Source: Planctomycetota bacterium (GTDB lineage Bacteria > Planctomycetota > Phycisphaerae > Phycisphaerales > UBA1924). From it: a stretch of DNA of 64,000 nucleotides. The stretch covers positions 1-64,000 of the forward strand of contig JAFIFX010000002.1 of the NCBI GenBank assembly GCA_020831805.1, read 5' to 3'. Both the position numbers and the translations under genes were made by a program. Shown here one piece after another: positions 33,583 to 42,571 of this stretch. Every line of letters begins with the position of its first letter. Position 1 is the stretch's first letter. A model generated the notes under the pieces. That model was given only the letters and a program-made list of their open reading frames with translations. It was not told where the DNA came from and did no database searches.

Positions 33583-35924
33583 GGGCAGCCCTCCTGATAG
33601 AGCTGCAGGAAGCGGGCGACATCGAAGAAGTTGAACTCACCGTCCCAGTTCAGGTCGGCGACGGGGTCGGCGTCGTTGTAGGCGTCGATGAAGGCGGCGA
33701 GGTCGAAGAGGTTGATCTCGCCGTCCGGGACGAAATCGATCGGGCAGTAATCGCCGGTGGAGCGGTTGGGCATGAAGGTGAAGCCGGAGCCGTTGGCCAG
33801 GTAGATGTCGGGGATGCCGTTGTCGTTCGAATCGGCGAGCATGACGCCGATGGGGTTCGCGGGCGTATAGAACCGGTGCCTGCGGCTGAAGAGTCCCTGC
33901 GGTCCGTGTCCGACAATTTCCGCGTTGCTGTTGAAAAAAGTGATGACTTCGTTCCGGCCGTCGCCGTTCATGTCAGCGATCTGGACGGAGCGGATGCCCG
34001 AGCCGGACGATACGGTGAGGGGGGGCAGGTAGGAGCGTGGGCCGTCGGAGAGGTAGACGACGGTGTTGTTGCCCTGGGCGACCGCGAGGTCGAGGTACGG
34101 GCTGTTGTTGATTCTGCCGGCGGCGAGGACATCGTTCTGTGTCGAGCCGTTGTTTCCGGCGGCCGGCAGCACGATGGGCTGTTCGAATGTGCCGTCCCCG
34201 CGGCCGTAGGCGATGTGCATGCGGTTGAGCGCGCCGCTGCCGGCCTGGGACTGTGTGGCGATGAGGTCGGCGTGGCCGTCCAGATCGAGGTCCGCGGTGA
34301 TGAACGAGCTAAAACCGCTGGACGCGCTGAACTGGACGGCGACCGGGGCCGAGAGGAAGCCGGACGGCTGACCGAAGAGGATGAACGCGGTCCCGTTGAT
34401 GCCCAGGGTGGCGATGTCGGCGATCCCGTCGCCGTTGAAGTCCGCCGAGACGATGTGGTGGATGGTGGTGGTGTCGGTCACGGGCCGGTTGATGGGGATG
34501 CCGAACGAGCCGTCGGCGTTGCCGAGCTGCCACCGGATGATGGCGGGCCCGGAGCCGCTGGCGACAAAGACGAAGTCGTCGATGCCGTCGCCGTTGATGT
34601 CCGCGAGCAAGAACCGGCCGCTCGAGTTGGTTGTCGGGCGCGTCTCGGATTGGATCGAGAAGGATTCGAAGCCGGGGATGATGCTGAAGATGGTCGTGGG
34701 CTGGAAGTTCGTTCTTTCGACGGCGAGTGCCGGCGTACCGAAAACGGTGGTGTAGGGCCTGGTGGCTCTGATGGTCGTATCCGTATCGACCGTGGCCCCG
34801 TTACCCGCGAAGCCGCCCTGGCTGCCCTGCTCGAAGATGATGATGCCGGGCGGGTTCATGCCGATATACGCGATGGCTTTCTTACCGTCGCCGTTGTGGT
34901 CGAGAATCGCGGGGAAGCGGAGATCGTTGTAACGACCGAACGGGGGCTGGGTCTCCCTGTAGAAAGTGGTGGGGACGGGGTCCCAGTAGGAGACGGTGGT
35001 CAGGCCGCTGCCGCTGAAGCCGTAGACGATATCCGGCATCGAGTTGCCGTTGACGTCGCCGAAGGTGACGGATGCCGCGTTGAGGGCTCGTCCGGTGGGC
35101 GGGATGAAGAGGGTGTAGGCGTTCTGGACCGGGTTGTACCGGACGACGCCGACGCGGGCGGCGTTGGTGACCGGGATGATCAGGTCGGAGCGTGAGTCGA
35201 GATCGACATCGGCGACGCCGATCGCGAGGCCGTTGCTGCCGAGGTTGATCGTCTGGGCGAACGCGTAGGTCTGGCCGGCGGTCTCGTAGATCGCGAGGTT
35301 CGCGCTGTTGAGGATGGCGATTTCCTTTGTTCCATCGCCTCTGAGGTCGGCGGCCGCGATGATCACATTCGTGTTCGTCGCGGGGATGGGGAACTGCGTG
35401 GGGAAGTTGAAGCCGCTGCCGCCGCCGAGATTCTGGTGGATGGCCACGGCGTCGTTCGAAACGACCAGGATGTCCGGGAATCCGTCGGCGTTCGTGTCGG
35501 CCACGGTGATGTTCCTGGCGCCCGTGATCGTCGGGACGGGCGACCAGATGGGCTCGACCAGGCCTTGCTCCTCGGTGTTGAGGAACACACGCACCGCGAG
35601 GGAGGATTGCGAGAAGATCAGCAGGTCCTGGCGTTGGTTGCCGTTGATATCGGCGATGACCGGACGATGGACGGATCCGGTGAGATTCGTGGTCGGTCCC
35701 GGCTCAAATCCGCCTTCGGGCGTGGCGTAGTAGATCTGGAAGCGGTTGGGCGAGTTGAAGAAGAGGATCAGGTCGTCCCGCCCGTCGGCGTTGGCGTCGA
35801 AGGAGATCATGTCCGTTGGTGAGGTGTCGAGGGGCAAGAACGAGCCTGCTGTGCTGAAATCGGTCTGGGCCGCAAGGGCGGCGTGTCCGATGGCGATCGG
35901 GAGCAACGCGAGCAGTGGCTTCAT
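33579..35924 (-). CDS. Secreted FG-GAP/VCBS repeat protein with dockerin-like C-terminus (paralogue)
   Basis: 781 residues, closely matching the downstream gene in layout: signal peptide (ALLPIAIGHAALAA), repeats with loops DANADGRDDLI, DINGNQRQDLL, DTNADGFPDIL and DLDLDGHADLI, then the dockerin-like module (CPIDFVPDGEINLFD ... DGEFNFFDVARFLQLY) ending EGCP. First gene of a two-gene operon. It is less similar to the gene at 11758, which has an added UnbV domain. Confidence 0.82.
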   Translation of the reverse strand: MKPLLALLPIAIGHAALAAQTDFSTAGSFLPLDTSPTDMISFDANADGRDDLILFFNSPNRFQIYYATPEGGFEPGPTTNLTGSVHRPVIADINGNQRQDLLIFSQSSLAVRVFLNTEEQGLVEPIWSPVPTITGARNITVADTNADGFPDILVVSNDAVAIHQNLGGGSGFNFPTQFPIPATNTNVIIAAADLRGDGTKEIAILNSANLAIYETAGQTYAFAQTINLGSNGLAIGVADVDLDSRSDLIIPVTNAARVGVVRYNPVQNAYTLFIPPTGRALNAASVTFGDVNGNSMPDIVYGFSGSGLTTVSYWDPVPTTFYRETQPPFGRYNDLRFPAILDHNGDGKKAIAYIGMNPPGIIIFEQGSQGGFAGNGATVDTDTTIRATRPYTTVFGTPALAVERTNFQPTTIFSIIPGFESFSIQSETRPTTNSSGRFLLADINGDGIDDFVFVASGSGPAIIRWQLGNADGSFGIPINRPVTDTTTIHHIVSADFNGDGIADIATLGINGTAFILFGQPSGFLSAPVAVQFSASSGFSSFITADLDLDGHADLIATQSQAGSGALNRMHIAYGRGDGTFEQPIVLPAAGNNGSTQNDVLAAGRINNSPYLDLAVAQGNNTVVYLSDGPRSYLPPLTVSSGSGIRSVQIADMNGDGRNEVITFFNSNAEIVGHGPQGLFSRRHRFYTPANPIGVMLADSNDNGIPDIYLANGSGFTFMPNRSTGDYCPIDFVPDGEINLFDLAAFIDAYNDADPVADLNWDGEFNFFDVARFLQLYQEGCP

Positions 35925-36092
35925 GTTCTGATTCCGTGCGGAGGGGGGGTGGTGGGGCTCGGCGCGACCGAGTGGATACAGCGTACCCGACTGGGGGTTG
36001 TGTTCGTAGAGTTTTCCAGAAAAGAATTTTGTGGGAACAATCTCCGGGCGGCAGGAACGGGGCGGAGTAGGAAAAGTGGGAAGGGTGGGGGT

Positions 36093-36740
36093 TTAGGGGC
36101 ATCCCTCGTTGTAGAGGGCCATGTAGGCGGCGATGTCGAAGAAGTTCCAGACGCCGAAGGGGGGTGCGAGGTCGGCTCGGGGGTCCTGGTTGTTGTAGAG
36201 GGCGATGAAGTCGGCGACATCGAAGAAGTTGAGCAGGCCGTCGCCGTTGATGTCGGCGGGGCAGACGAGGCGGACGAAGACATTGGGGTCGTCGAGGTTG
36301 ATCCAGCCGATGTTCTCGCCCCATGCGAAGCCGCGGAAGCGGTTGTTCTCGATGCGGGCGGGGTTGGCAGGGGAGGCGAGGGCGCCGCCGGAGAAGTTGA
36401 TCCAGCCGACATTCTCGGCCCAGGCGAAGCCGGAGAGGTGGCCGTTGTCCGGGTCGCGGTTGACGCCGAAGTTCAGGCCGGTGGTGTTGGCGTAGGGCCC
36501 GTCGCCGTCGCCGAGGTTGATCCAGCCGATGTTCTCGCCCCAGACGAAGCCTTCGAGGTGGGTGGGGTATGCGAAGACGCCCTGGGCCCCGGGGGGGTTG
36601 CCGGCGTCGGCGAAGTTGAGGAAGCCGATGTTCTCACCCCAGGCGAACTTGTGGTTGGGGTCGACCTGCTGGGCCAGGGCGGGGGCGGCGGTGAGGGCGA
36701 GGGCGACGAGGATGGTCAGTGTTTTGCGAATGCGGTGCAT
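36093..36740 (-). CDS. Secreted WGENIGW-repeat protein with dockerin-like tail, copy A
   Basis: 215 residues. Signal peptide (TILVALALTAAPALAQQ), then five repeats of about 25-30 residues built on F-x-W-[GA]-EN-[IV]-G-[WF]-[IL]-N (FAWGENIGFLNF, FVWGENIGWINL, FAWAENVGWINF, FAWGENIGWINL). The C-terminus is a dockerin-like module (CPADINGDGLLNFFDVADFI ... FFDIAAYMALYNEGCP). Its second repeat lacks the Asp-rich loop. No function is known to me for the repeat; a small beta-propeller or solenoid is likely. From codon ~12 onward it is identical in DNA to the gene at 39373. It lies 44 bases downstream of a beta-helix gene, probably in its operon. Confidence 0.8.
   Translation of the reverse strand: MHRIRKTLTILVALALTAAPALAQQVDPNHKFAWGENIGFLNFADAGNPPGAQGVFAYPTHLEGFVWGENIGWINLGDGDGPYANTTGLNFGVNRDPDNGHLSGFAWAENVGWINFSGGALASPANPARIENNRFRGFAWGENIGWINLDDPNVFVRLVCPADINGDGLLNFFDVADFIALYNNQDPRADLAPPFGVWNFFDIAAYMALYNEGCP
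36095..36705. repeat. 611-bp exact duplication, copy A
   Basis: Identical base for base to 39375-39985 (offset 3280). It begins at the last base of the stop codon and ends within the signal peptide, so it covers almost the whole WGENIGW gene and nothing outside it. Confidence 0.95.
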
Positions 36741-36784
36741 GGTCTTTACCACGAATGGATCGGCGGTACGGGTCTGTGACGGCA

Positions 36785-37954
36785 TCAGATTGTGAAGTTC
36801 GCGTTGGGGTTGGTGGATCCGGGGGAGGTGCCGCCGGAGTTGCCGCTGAAGGCGGGGGCGAGTGTGGCGTTGACGACAATGCACGCGTTGTTGGCGGCGA
36901 TGCTCCAGTTCACGGAGTTGGATCGGCAGGTGTTGCGTACGATAAAGTTGCCGCTGCTTTCTGCAAGGATTCCGATATTGTTGCTGTTGCAGATGTTGTC
37001 CTCGATGCGATTGCCAAATGCAGTTCGGATTCCAGAAGATCCGGCAGTGGTGTTATTATTGCAAGTGTTTCCTGTGATAAAGCAGTTGGAATTGGCGGAG
37101 ATTCCGTGGCTTGTGTTGTTTGCGGTGAGGCAGCGAGCCACGGTGCATGAGTTCGACACCGAGATTCCGACGGTATTTGACTGAACTGTGCAGGCATGCA
37201 CCAGGCTGTTGGTGCCGGCGAGGATACCGACATTTGCATTTTGGAGCACGATGCAGTCGGCGATCGTCTTTGCACTACTGCTGCTAGCTCGAATTCCGTA
37301 GTTTCCGTTTCCCCGTGCAGAGCATTCAAGAATCATGACTTCGCTCGGGGCGTGGATGCCATCGTTGCCATTGTCTTCTGCGAGGCACGCTCGGACGATG
37401 GAGTTGTGCAATGCATGTATTCCATAAAACCCATTCGCTCGAGCGATCACGTTCTCGATCAATGCGTTTCTTCCGATGAGTGCATCGGGCAAGCCGATGC
37501 CGCTCGATGGCCAGTTGCTGACGGTGCCGTTTCGGATGATGACATCACGGAGTCCACTCGAACCAATAATGCCTCGGGACAAGCCTTGCCCGCCAGGTCC
37601 GAGCACGGCGAAGCCGTTGAGGTCGACGGTGACATTGGGTGCGTCGATTCGGATCCCGTGCTTGCCGACCTCGCCGATGATGTTGTTTTCGAGATAGTAG
37701 CTGCCTGGCTGGGTGATGCGGAAGCTGTTAGCGGCATCGCCAGGCGTGTTCGTCTGGTTGATGGGGATGCGGGGCTCCGGCCCGGGGGTGGAGGTGATTG
37801 GGCCGGTCGGCGGGTTCAGTGGGCCGGCGTGGGCCTTTCCGGCGAGGAATGCGCCAGCGGCGATTCCGCCGAGGCCGGCCAGCATGGCGCGGCGGTCGGT
37901 GGTGTGGCTGGAGGCGGTGACTTCGGGCGAATGATCCATGGGTGACTGATCCAT
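36785..37954 (-). CDS. Tat-exported right-handed beta-helix protein, paralogue a
   Basis: 389 residues. Tat-type signal (DRRAMLAGLGGIAAGAFLAGKAHAG), then a linker with PTPGPEPRI-like sequence, the segment RITQPGSYYLENNI, VTVDLNGF, and a long run of ~22-residue rungs rich in N, G, I and C (IRNGTVSNW, ANGFYGIHAL, NSIVRACLAEDNGNDGI) typical of NosD/pectate-lyase-like parallel beta-helices. Ends NPNANFTI. I chose the ATG at 37954, which has GGAAGG about 6 bases ahead; the longer ORF adds 19 residues. The catalytic residues of polysaccharide lyases cannot be assigned. The twin-arginine context (DRRAM) is short of the full consensus SRRxFLK. Confidence 0.78.
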   Translation of the reverse strand: MDQSPMDHSPEVTASSHTTDRRAMLAGLGGIAAGAFLAGKAHAGPLNPPTGPITSTPGPEPRIPINQTNTPGDAANSFRITQPGSYYLENNIIGEVGKHGIRIDAPNVTVDLNGFAVLGPGGQGLSRGIIGSSGLRDVIIRNGTVSNWPSSGIGLPDALIGRNALIENVIARANGFYGIHALHNSIVRACLAEDNGNDGIHAPSEVMILECSARGNGNYGIRASSSSAKTIADCIVLQNANVGILAGTNSLVHACTVQSNTVGISVSNSCTVARCLTANNTSHGISANSNCFITGNTCNNNTTAGSSGIRTAFGNRIEDNICNSNNIGILAESSGNFIVRNTCRSNSVNWSIAANNACIVVNATLAPAFSGNSGGTSPGSTNPNANFTI

Positions 37955-38007
37955 CGTTTTTCCTTCCATTGCGTGCTTGGGAGCAATGGGCTGTGAAACT
38001 GAGGTAT

Positions 38008-39141
38008 TCAATAGGTGTAGTTCGCGTTGGGGTTGGTGGATCCGGGGGAGGTGCCGCCAGAGTTGCCGAGGATGGGCAACAGGCTGGGTGACGCGTTGAC
38101 GACGAGGCAGATGTTGTTGGGCGCAATGCTCCAGTTAAAGGCGTTACCCGAGCACGAGTTGCGGGCGATAAAGTTGCCAGGCGATACGACGCGGATTCCG
38201 ATACTGTTTCCGTTGCAAGTATTTTCCTCGATACAGATATTGTTCTGGCCCGAGTCGACAAAGATTCCGGCCCCGCTGGTTGTATCGCCATTGTCGGAGC
38301 AGAGGTTGGAGCGGGCAACACAGTATCTGGCGAGTTGCAGGCCGTGCAGGCCAGAAAAGACTCCGTTTCTCGTGATCGTGCAGTGGGTGACCAGTGATCC
38401 CTTGGCGGCGAGGATGCCGGTATCACGATTGACGGAGACCGTGCACTGACTCACCGTGGACCCGCTGCCAACTGACACGCCGATACCCCGGTTCTCTCGC
38501 ACGGCGCATGCGTATATCAGGCTGGATTCACCTGCACGGATGCCTCCGTAGGCGTCCGACGTTAAGCTGCCGTTCAGATGCACGCCGCATTCGTTGACAC
38601 GGAGCATAAAACCATCCTGGTTGCTGATTCCCCACATGCGGTTGGAGTGCGCGTGTACGCGTTCGATGGCCCCGTCGTCGATGGCGGTGAGCAGCCCGTG
38701 CTCACCCCAATTGGAGACCTGGCCGTTGCGGATCACCACACCGATGCGATAGTTTGGCATGAAGACGCCCGATCGTGATCCGGGCACGCCTTGGAGTTGA
38801 AAACCCATCAGATCCAGCGTGACATTGTTCGCGATGATCATGATGCCGTGACGGCCGGATTGCCCGATGATGTTGTCTTCGAGGTAGTAGGAACCTGGCT
38901 GTGTGATTCGGAATGTCGCGCTGGTGTCCCCGGGGGTGTTCTGGGCATTGACGGGGATGCGCGGCTCGGGCCCGGGGGTGGGCGCGATGGGGCCAGGGGG
39001 TGGGTTGAGGGGTCCGGCGTTGGCCTTGCCGGCGAGGAGCGCGCCGGCGGCGAGGCCGCCAAGGCCGGCGAGCATGGCGCGGCGGTCGGTGGGAAGGGTC
39101 GGCGGGTGCTCGGGCTTGTTTTCGGGGTGATCGTCTTGCAT
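38008..39141 (-). CDS. Tat-exported right-handed beta-helix protein, paralogue b
   Basis: 377 residues. Same plan as paralogue a: DRRAMLAGLGGLAAGALLAGKANAG, NPPPGPIAPTPGPEPRIPVN, FRITQPGSYYLEDNIIG, VTLDLMGFQL, then beta-helix rungs and a terminal NPNANYTY. First gene of the second transcription block of the array: a gap of 230 bases separates it from the WGENIGW gene upstream (39373), and it is followed after 53 bases by paralogue a. Confidence 0.78.
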   Translation of the reverse strand: MQDDHPENKPEHPPTLPTDRRAMLAGLGGLAAGALLAGKANAGPLNPPPGPIAPTPGPEPRIPVNAQNTPGDTSATFRITQPGSYYLEDNIIGQSGRHGIMIIANNVTLDLMGFQLQGVPGSRSGVFMPNYRIGVVIRNGQVSNWGEHGLLTAIDDGAIERVHAHSNRMWGISNQDGFMLRVNECGVHLNGSLTSDAYGGIRAGESSLIYACAVRENRGIGVSVGSGSTVSQCTVSVNRDTGILAAKGSLVTHCTITRNGVFSGLHGLQLARYCVARSNLCSDNGDTTSGAGIFVDSGQNNICIEENTCNGNSIGIRVVSPGNFIARNSCSGNAFNWSIAPNNICLVVNASPSLLPILGNSGGTSPGSTNPNANYTY

Positions 39142-39372
39142 GGGTGGGATCCGGACGGTTCAGGGGGCTTGCTGGGCGTTTCGGTTACTGGGGGACCGCA
39201 GGCGTGGGTCAGGGAAACGGAGGGGTGGGGGTCTGAAGCTGCTTCGAAGCATGAGACTAGCGGAACAGGGGAGATTTTGGCGCAGGAAAACCGCTCTTTG
39301 AAGAGGAAAACCAAGCGCCGTCGCCGCGATGTCTGGGGGTGTGAAAGTTATCAGGACTTTTCGCTGGAGCCG
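39142..39372. other. Intergenic gap between the two halves of the array
   Basis: 231 bases separating the two transcription blocks. It contains AGGAAAACCGCTCTTTGAAGAGGAAAACC, in which AGGAAAACC is repeated and GCTCTTTGAAGAG forms a small hairpin. A promoter for paralogue b is expected here; I could not define one. Confidence 0.3.
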
Positions 39373-40008
39373 TCAGGGGCATCCCTCGTTGTAGAGGGCC
39401 ATGTAGGCGGCGATGTCGAAGAAGTTCCAGACGCCGAAGGGGGGTGCGAGGTCGGCTCGGGGGTCCTGGTTGTTGTAGAGGGCGATGAAGTCGGCGACAT
39501 CGAAGAAGTTGAGCAGGCCGTCGCCGTTGATGTCGGCGGGGCAGACGAGGCGGACGAAGACATTGGGGTCGTCGAGGTTGATCCAGCCGATGTTCTCGCC
39601 CCATGCGAAGCCGCGGAAGCGGTTGTTCTCGATGCGGGCGGGGTTGGCAGGGGAGGCGAGGGCGCCGCCGGAGAAGTTGATCCAGCCGACATTCTCGGCC
39701 CAGGCGAAGCCGGAGAGGTGGCCGTTGTCCGGGTCGCGGTTGACGCCGAAGTTCAGGCCGGTGGTGTTGGCGTAGGGCCCGTCGCCGTCGCCGAGGTTGA
39801 TCCAGCCGATGTTCTCGCCCCAGACGAAGCCTTCGAGGTGGGTGGGGTATGCGAAGACGCCCTGGGCCCCGGGGGGGTTGCCGGCGTCGGCGAAGTTGAG
39901 GAAGCCGATGTTCTCACCCCAGGCGAACTTGTGGTTGGGGTCGACCTGCTGGGCCAGGGCGGGGGCGGCGGTGAGGGCGAGGGCGCCGAGGAGTGCTGTG
40001 GTTTTCAT
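39373..40008 (-). CDS. Secreted WGENIGW-repeat protein with dockerin-like tail, copy B
   Basis: 211 residues. Identical to copy A after the first few codons; the signal peptide starts differently (MKTTALLGALALTAAPALAQ). Same five W-[GA]-EN-[IV]-G repeats and the same dockerin-like end NEGCP. It is the last gene of a tight run with three beta-helix genes upstream (gaps of 32-36 bases), and it occupies the same place relative to them as copy A does. The much longer ORF in the track runs through the neighbouring gene in another frame. Confidence 0.8.
   Translation of the reverse strand: MKTTALLGALALTAAPALAQQVDPNHKFAWGENIGFLNFADAGNPPGAQGVFAYPTHLEGFVWGENIGWINLGDGDGPYANTTGLNFGVNRDPDNGHLSGFAWAENVGWINFSGGALASPANPARIENNRFRGFAWGENIGWINLDDPNVFVRLVCPADINGDGLLNFFDVADFIALYNNQDPRADLAPPFGVWNFFDIAAYMALYNEGCP
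39375..39985. repeat. 611-bp exact duplication, copy B
   Basis: Exact copy of 36095-36705. The flanks on both sides are unrelated, including the 5' codons of the gene. Confidence 0.95.
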
Positions 40009-40040
40009 GCTCGTCTCCGTATCGTGTGAGAGGGGTGGCT

Positions 40041-41264
40041 TTAGTAGGAGAAGTTGGCCAGGGGGTCGGGGGTGTTGCTGCCGAAGGGGGAGAACCCGCC
40101 GCCGGCGACGCCGTTGATGGCGGCGGTGGTGATGATGCTCGGGGCCCAGCAGTAGTTGCTCGGGGCGATGTCCAAGTTGGTGCCGTTGCCGTTGCAGGTG
40201 TTGGCGAAGATGAGGTTGGCGCTTGCGGTGCTGCGGATGCCCACGGCGTTGCCGGTGCAGTGATTGGAATCGATCCGGTTCCGCGAGCTGCTCATCAGAA
40301 TGCCGGGTGCGCCGGATGAGCCGTTGCCCGAGCAGTTGTTGCCGCGGACGATCGAGCGTTGGAAGACGCGGATGCCGCCCTCGCCGTTGGAGCGGACGGT
40401 GCAGTCGGTGATGCTGCAGTCGCCGTTGAGCGTAAAGATGCCGAACTCGCCGTTGCTGATGACGGTGCAGTGGGAGACGATGCTGGCCCAGCTTGTCTCG
40501 ATCCCGCGCGAGCCGTTCGACCGGGCGATACACGAGATGACCGTGCTGTCGGCGTTGACGGCGATGCCGCGGGCGATGTTGTTCCCGGCGACGGAGTCGA
40601 GCACGGACGCCCCAGCGCCGAGGACGATCCCGTCCGTCCCGTTGTTCGAGCAGTTGCACCCAGAAACGGAACAGTTGAAATCCCCGAAGATGCCTCGTTG
40701 CGCGTTGTTCGACGCCGTCGAGTTGGTGACGGCGCCCCGCAGCCCGATGCGGATGCCTGAGCTGGCGTTGTCGGCGGCGATGATGTCGGAGATACGCGTG
40801 TTCGAGGACAGCGCCGAGACGCCCATCGAACCCCAGCCGGCGGTCACTCCGTTGCGGATCTGGATGTTCTTGCGCGAGGCGGTCGCGGTGATGCCGTTGA
40901 GCGATCCGGGGACGCCGACGAGGGCGTAGCCCATCAGGTCGACGGTGACATTGTCCGCGTTGATGGCCAGGCCGTTGCGCCCGCTGACGCCGCTGATGTT
41001 GCCGGTGAGGTAGTACGAGCCGGGCTGGGTGATGATGAAGTTGCTGTTGCTGGACCCCGGGGTGTTAGTGCTGTTGATGGCGATGCGCGGCTCGGGGCCG
41101 GGGGTGGGGGCGATCGGGCCGAGGGGCGGGTTGAGCGGGCCGGCGCTGGCCTTGCCGGCGAGGAGCGCGCCGGCGGCGAGGCCGCCGATACCCGCGAGCA
41201 TGGCGCGGCGGTGGGTGGCCGGGTCGGTGGGGTTGGCGGTGTCGGTCTGGCTGGCGTGATCCAT
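40041..41264 (-). CDS. Tat-exported right-handed beta-helix protein, paralogue c
   Basis: 407 residues from the ATG with GGAG 7 bases upstream (the track runs 126 codons longer in the preceding gene's territory). HRRAMLAGIGGLAAGALLAGKASAG signal, NPPLGPIAPTPGPEPRI linker, FIITQPGSYYLTGNISG, VTVDLMGYALVG, then many rungs containing SNGSRGI-, SNNGTDGI- and NNASSGI-type turns. Ends NTPDPLANFSY. Cysteines recur at one face of the rungs (CSVSGCNCSNNG). Confidence 0.78.
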   Translation of the reverse strand: MDHASQTDTANPTDPATHRRAMLAGIGGLAAGALLAGKASAGPLNPPLGPIAPTPGPEPRIAINSTNTPGSSNSNFIITQPGSYYLTGNISGVSGRNGLAINADNVTVDLMGYALVGVPGSLNGITATASRKNIQIRNGVTAGWGSMGVSALSSNTRISDIIAADNASSGIRIGLRGAVTNSTASNNAQRGIFGDFNCSVSGCNCSNNGTDGIVLGAGASVLDSVAGNNIARGIAVNADSTVISCIARSNGSRGIETSWASIVSHCTVISNGEFGIFTLNGDCSITDCTVRSNGEGGIRVFQRSIVRGNNCSGNGSSGAPGILMSSSRNRIDSNHCTGNAVGIRSTASANLIFANTCNGNGTNLDIAPSNYCWAPSIITTAAINGVAGGGFSPFGSNTPDPLANFSY

Positions 41265-41299
41265 GGCGTGTCTCCGTGTGGTTCCCGTGTGCGGCGTGC

Positions 41300-42535
41300 T
41301 CAGAATGTGTAGTTGGCGTGGGGGTTGTTGCTCGAGGCGATGTTGGCGGAGGTGACGGTGGGGCCGGTGGTGTTGCCGCCGGCGAGGCTGAAGGGCGGGT
41401 TGGCGGCGCGGAGGGAGTTCCGGATGATGAGGTTGCCGCCGCCGACGGCGTCGATGCCCGGGGCCTGCAGGACGATGTTGTTGGCTTCGATGCGGTTGCC
41501 AGCGCCGGTGACGCGAATGCCTGAGCCCTGGTTGGAGGCGTTGCGGTTGTTGACGATCGTGTTGCCGATGATGGTGCTGTCGCTGCTGGCCGCGATTCCA
41601 CCGCCGGTGTTCTCGCTGATGGTGTTTTCCAGGATGCTGCATCGTGATCCGGCAGTGATGCCTCGGCGTTCAAGAGTGTTTCCGTTGCCGTCGATTGTGC
41701 ACTTCTGTATCGACCCACCATTACCGATGACGATGCCTTCGCGTCCGTTGTTCCGCGCGACGCAGTCGAGAACCGTGCTACCTGAGCCCGCGTTGATCCC
41801 TTGAAAACCGTTGTTTCGCGTGACACATTCGAGCACTGAGCTTCCAGCGCCAGCGACGATTCCATCTCTGCCATTGTTTTGCGAGTTGCAGTTGTGAATC
41901 AGGCCCCCGCCCGCGACGAGGAACGCGGGACCGCTGAGGCAGTTTGTCGCAATGCAGTGACGGATGACTGACCCGGGACCCACACTGACGCCGCCTGCAC
42001 GGTTGTTGTGCAGGACGAGGTTCTCGATGACACAGTTTTCGGCATTGGTCAGGTTAACACCATACGAGTTTGAATTCGTCCAATCGTGGATGGTTCCGTT
42101 TCGGATCACGATGTTTCTGAGCGTTCCAGAGCCGGTTGATAGTTGAATCGCGGATTGAAAGGTCGTGCTGTTTCCTGCCAGTCTAAAGCCCATCAGATCG
42201 ATGGTGACATTGCTCGCAGCGATGGCGATCACTCCAAATGCACCGGTAGAGTTACTATTGGCGGTGAGGTAGTAGCTGCCGGGTTGCGTGATCTGGAACA
42301 CGCCGCCGCCCCCGAAGTCGAAGTTCCTGCCCAGCATGGGGGTCCGCGGTTCGACCTCATCGAGCGGCTTCATGGTTGGTGCGATGGGGCCGGTAGGCGG
42401 CTCGAGAGGACCGGCGTGGGCCTTGCCCGCGAGGAGCGCGCCGGCGGCAAGGCCGCCGAGGCCGGCAAGCATGGCGCGCCGGTCGGTGGGGAGGCTTGCG
42501 TGCGGGGGGGTGTGATCGGCGGGTTGGTCATGCAT
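41300..42535 (-). CDS. Tat-exported right-handed beta-helix protein, paralogue d
   Basis: 411 residues. AAGGA lies 7 bases before the ATG. Signal DRRAMLAGLGGLAAGALLAGKAHAG; the linker is different (EPPTGPIAPTMKPLDEVEPRTP) and is followed by FQITQPGSYYLTANSNS and VTIDLMGFRL. Rungs repeat RNNGFQGINAGSGSTVLDCV, a very regular 22-residue unit. The last ~100 residues (NNRNASNQGSGIRVTGAGNRI to NPHANYTF) nearly equal those of paralogue e, which indicates recent tandem duplication or conversion. Confidence 0.8.
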   Translation of the reverse strand: MHDQPADHTPPHASLPTDRRAMLAGLGGLAAGALLAGKAHAGPLEPPTGPIAPTMKPLDEVEPRTPMLGRNFDFGGGGVFQITQPGSYYLTANSNSTGAFGVIAIAASNVTIDLMGFRLAGNSTTFQSAIQLSTGSGTLRNIVIRNGTIHDWTNSNSYGVNLTNAENCVIENLVLHNNRAGGVSVGPGSVIRHCIATNCLSGPAFLVAGGGLIHNCNSQNNGRDGIVAGAGSSVLECVTRNNGFQGINAGSGSTVLDCVARNNGREGIVIGNGGSIQKCTIDGNGNTLERRGITAGSRCSILENTISENTGGGIAASSDSTIIGNTIVNNRNASNQGSGIRVTGAGNRIEANNIVLQAPGIDAVGGGNLIIRNSLRAANPPFSLAGGNTTGPTVTSANIASSNNPHANYTF

Positions 42536-42571
42536 GCGTCTGTTCCTTTGCGGACGAACGGATTCAGGCGG

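Noticed and set aside
36095-39985. Insertion sequence as the cause of the 611-bp duplication
   Set aside because: The unit contains no transposase, has no terminal inverted repeats and no target duplication, and its limits coincide with a gene.
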